64,000 bases of DNA from ER46 sp035545575 (GTDB taxonomy: Bacteria; Verrucomicrobiota; Verrucomicrobiia; Opitutales; Opitutaceae). Shown one piece after another: positions 61,855 through 64,000 of the stretch (position 1 is its first letter; each line of letters starts with the position of its first letter). The translations under genes were made by a program, and so were the position numbers. Location: positions 35,378 through 99,377 of the forward strand of contig DASZYB010000085.1 in assembly GCA_035545575.1 (NCBI GenBank). The letters run 5' to 3'. The notes under the pieces were generated by a model, which saw nothing but the letters and a program-made list of their open reading frames with translations, did no database searches and had not been told where the DNA came from.

Positions 61855-63036
61855 TCAATCCTTCGCGGCCGGCAGCGTGATGAAAAATTCCGCCCCCGCG
61901 CCGGGCGCACTTTCGACGCGCACGTCGCCGCCGTGGGCCTGCACGACATTCTTCACGATCGCGAGGCCGAGGCCCGTGCCGCCCTGCTCGCGCGAGCGGG
62001 CCTTGTCCACGCGATAGAATCGCTCGAAAATCCGCATGCGCGCCTCGGCCGGGATGCCCGGGCCGTCGTCGCGCACGCTCAGCTCGACCCGACCGGCGTC
62101 GAGCACGCCGCCTTGCAGCGTCACGGTGCCGTCGACGCGACCGTATTTGATCGCGTTGTCGACGAGGTTGGAGAGCACCTGCCGCAGGCGGTCGGCGTCC
62201 GCCTGCGCGACGAGGCCGGCCGGAACTTCGTTTTTCAGCGTCACGCGGCGGGAGCGCGCGGCCATCGCCGCATCGTCGATCGCCTCCTGCGCGGCAGTGC
62301 GCAGCAGCACCGGCGCCAGGTGCAGCTCCATGCGGCCGGAGTCGAGCCGGGCAAGCAGCAGCAGATCGTCGATGAGCAGCGTCAGCCGGTTCGCGTGCTT
62401 GTCGATGATCTCGAGGAAACGCGTCGCGATCGCGGGATCGTTTTTGCCGCCGTCGATCAGCGTCTCGGCCGCGCTCTTGATCAGCGAGAGCGGCGTGCGC
62501 AGCTCGTGGCTCACGTTGGCGACGAAATCCTGCCGCATCGCTTCGAGCTGCCGGATCGGCGTGACGTCGTGAAACACCAGCACCACGCCCGCATCCGTGC
62601 CGCGCGTGTCGTGCAGCGCGACGGCGCTGATCTGGAGGATGCGCGGTTTCGGGCCCTCGAGGCGGACCTCGTGCTCGAGCGCCTCCGCCGCGGCGGCGGC
62701 GCGGACCGCGAGCGCAGCGACTTCGTGGTTGCGGATCGCTTCGAGCAGCGTGCCGCCGACCATCATGCGCGAAAACTGGAAGAGCTGCTCGGCGGCCCGG
62801 TTGGCGAGCAGGATGCGACCGCGCGAATCGACCACCACGAGTCCTTCGAGCATGCTGTCGAGCATCGCCTCCATCTGCGCGGTGTGCGCGTGCTGGGCGG
62901 CGGCATGCCTTTCGCGCTCGGCGGCGAGTTCGTGCGCGTGGCTCTCCCGCGTCGCCCGCAGCCGCGACTGCAGGCGCCAGGCGAGCAACCCGGCGCCGAG
63001 CAAAAGCGCCAGCAGCAGGAAATCGAGCGCGGTCAC
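61855..63036 (-). CDS. PhoR-like sensor histidine kinase
   Basis: A 393-residue kinase. One N-terminal TM (LDFLLLALLLGAGLLAWRL), a short coiled region, a PAS domain (about 60-150; MLEGLVVVDSRGRILLANRA), HisKA box VANVSHELRTPLSLIKS (His177), and HATPase with NLVDNAIKYG, DDGPGIPAEA and GTGLGLAIVKNVV. PhoR layout. GTG start. It follows the response-regulator gene by 97 bases, and the pit/DUF47 genes nearby fit a phosphate-sensing role. Confidence 0.92.
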   Translation of the reverse strand: MTALDFLLLALLLGAGLLAWRLQSRLRATRESHAHELAAERERHAAAQHAHTAQMEAMLDSMLEGLVVVDSRGRILLANRAAEQLFQFSRMMVGGTLLEAIRNHEVAALAVRAAAAAEALEHEVRLEGPKPRILQISAVALHDTRGTDAGVVLVFHDVTPIRQLEAMRQDFVANVSHELRTPLSLIKSAAETLIDGGKNDPAIATRFLEIIDKHANRLTLLIDDLLLLARLDSGRMELHLAPVLLRTAAQEAIDDAAMAARSRRVTLKNEVPAGLVAQADADRLRQVLSNLVDNAIKYGRVDGTVTLQGGVLDAGRVELSVRDDGPGIPAEARMRIFERFYRVDKARSREQGGTGLGLAIVKNVVQAHGGDVRVESAPGAGAEFFITLPAAKD

Positions 63037-63133
63037 GGAGGGGAGGCGCGGTTCACGGAGATGGTTCGGCGTTTCCCCGCGACGCCGGGAAACGCCGGAG
63101 CCTGGCGGGCGAGCCGCGGGCAGTGAACCTTTT

Positions 63134-63808
63134 TCACTCCTCCGCCTTGAAACGGTAGCCGACGCCGCGGATCGTCTCGAGGTAGTCCGCGGCCGGGCCG
63201 ATTTTTTCGCGCAGGCGGCGCATGTGCGTGTCGACCGTGCGGCTGTCGATCGGATTCTCGTAGCCCCACACGTCCTGCAGGAGCCGCTCGCGCGTCTGCA
63301 CGCGGCCGCGGCGGCGGGCGAGAATTTCGAGGAGCTTGAACTCCGTCGCGGTCAGCGTGACGGGCGCGGTGGCGATCTTCACCTCGTGCCGCGGCACGTC
63401 GATCTCGAGCGTGCCGAAACGCAGTTGCGTGACCGGTTCGTCGGCGGCCTTCGCGCGCGCGAGGAGTTTCTTGATCCGGAGGACGAGTTCGCGCGGGCTG
63501 AACGGCTTGGTGACGTAGTCGTCGGCGCCGAGCTCGAGCCCGGTGACCCGGTCGGTCTCGTCGCCCCGGGCCGTCAGCATGACGATCGGCACGGGCGTGC
63601 TGGCGCGCAGCCGGCGGCAGACCTCGTACCCGTCGATGCCGGGCAGCATCAGGTCGAGCACGACCAGGTCGGCCGGGCGGTCGCGCCAGGCGCGCAGCGC
63701 CTCGAGCCCGTCGGCGGCCTCGGCGACCTGGTGGCCGGCGGCGCGCAGGTAGGAGACGACGACCTCACGCACGGTGTGGTCGTCGTCGACGACCAGGACG
63801 TCGGCCAC
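63134..63808 (-). CDS. PhoB/OmpR-like response regulator, apparently mosaic
   Basis: A 224-residue regulator: receiver domain with DDD at 8-10, phospho-Asp in VVLDLMLPG (D52), T79 and K101; winged-helix DNA-binding domain (about 128-220; SRTVDTHMRRLREKIG, ETIRGVGYRF). GTG start at 63808, preceded by a strong AGGAGGTGA. The first ~105 codons (63480-63808) lack any AAA or TTT triplet and read as actinobacterial, while the C-terminal half matches the rest of the window. The intact frame hides a likely join; see findings. Confidence 0.88.
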   Translation of the reverse strand: MADVLVVDDDHTVREVVVSYLRAAGHQVAEAADGLEALRAWRDRPADLVVLDLMLPGIDGYEVCRRLRASTPVPIVMLTARGDETDRVTGLELGADDYVTKPFSPRELVLRIKKLLARAKAADEPVTQLRFGTLEIDVPRHEVKIATAPVTLTATEFKLLEILARRRGRVQTRERLLQDVWGYENPIDSRTVDTHMRRLREKIGPAADYLETIRGVGYRFKAEE

Positions 63809-64000
63809 TACTCACCTCCTCGTCGGAGACGCCTGACGCGGGCGAGCGCGACCCCGAGAAGCGTGCCGGTCAAGACTAGTCCGGCGAAGGCGAGCCACCC
63901 GACGACGTAGTGCCGGTCGAGCAGCGTGGGGTTGTCCGGCCGGCGGCCCCAGCCGCCGAGCACCGGCACCGCGGTCAGCGTGACGGTGGCGAGCACCAGG
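63808..64000 (-). CDS. Partial membrane protein at window edge (actinobacterial-like composition)
   Basis: C-terminal ~64 residues of a gene that enters from the right. Hydrophobic LVLATVTLTAVPVLGG at the edge, then RRPDNPTLLDRHYVVGWLAF, a second TM (LAFAGLVLTGTLLGVALA) and a basic tail. Its stop TAG overlaps the GTG of the regulator by one base. Composition differs sharply from the rest of the window. Family not recognised. Confidence 0.6.
   Translation of the reverse strand, partial: LVLATVTLTAVPVLGGWGRRPDNPTLLDRHYVVGWLAFAGLVLTGTLLGVALARVRRLRRGGE

Overview
The window is a 64 kb, very GC-rich chromosomal segment, densely packed with genes on both strands. Gene families (SUF operon with a Fur-type regulator, GldA/GldF/GldG-like ABC cluster with DUF4340, DUF1080, DUF4838, DUF4139, GH28, GH29) and the many word-like palindromic repeats between genes suggest Verrucomicrobiota, most likely an Opitutaceae-type bacterium. 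This placement is inferred from protein families and has not been tested with marker genes. No phage, transposase, integrase or CRISPR array was seen.

Layout. 0-3.4 kb: end of a multi-sensor histidine kinase, a small Cys-cluster protein, a BON lipoprotein with a clean terminator, and a VTT membrane protein. 3.3-9.4 kb: a leftward operon of a six-hairpin glycosidase, a GT4 glycosyltransferase and an unusual fusion of an alkaline-phosphatase-superfamily phosphodiesterase with an EEP phosphatase. 9.6-12.7 kb: small unknown proteins, a DUF4142 protein and a geranylgeranyl-reductase-type flavoprotein. 12.7-19.3 kb: pyrH, then an SDR and a large glucosidase inserted before frr, then proB. 19.6-24.5 kb: GH28 polygalacturonase, a DUF4139 protein and a large membrane protein. 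24.7-27.8 kb: UvrD-family helicase and thioredoxin reductase. 28.0-32.9 kb: Fur-family regulator (palindromic box upstream) and sufC-sufB-sufD-sufT; every gap downstream of sufC holds a different long palindrome. 33-39.2 kb: YdeP-type molybdoprotein, DUF1080 protein, orphan XdhC, two related secreted proteins flanking a tiny Cys-rich exported peptide, and a small unknown. 39.2-48.7 kb: birA, then ABC ATPase, permease, GldG-like, DUF4340 and AsmA-like genes. 48.7-52.2 kb: DUF4838 protein, a membrane-anchored helical protein and tRNA-His. 52.3-57.4 kb: alpha-L-fucosidase plus a complete ribose-type sugar ABC importer. 57.5-64 kb: ElyC-like protein, DUF47 plus Pit phosphate transporter, an unknown secreted protein, and a PhoR/PhoB-type pair.

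Functional themes are carbohydrate scavenging (GH28, GH29, DUF1080, DUF4838, sugar ABC importer), Fe-S assembly under probable metal or peroxide control, phosphate handling, and a possible stress island at 2-17.5 kb (BON, DUF4142, SDR, glucosidase, GT4).

Two observations stand out. First, there is a system of intergenic palindromes from several unrelated sequence families but with the same two-arm architecture, concentrated between co-transcribed genes. Second, there is an abrupt composition break near 63.48 kb inside the phoB-like gene, where the remaining ~520 bases look actinobacterial. This is either a chimeric assembly join or a very recent recombination.
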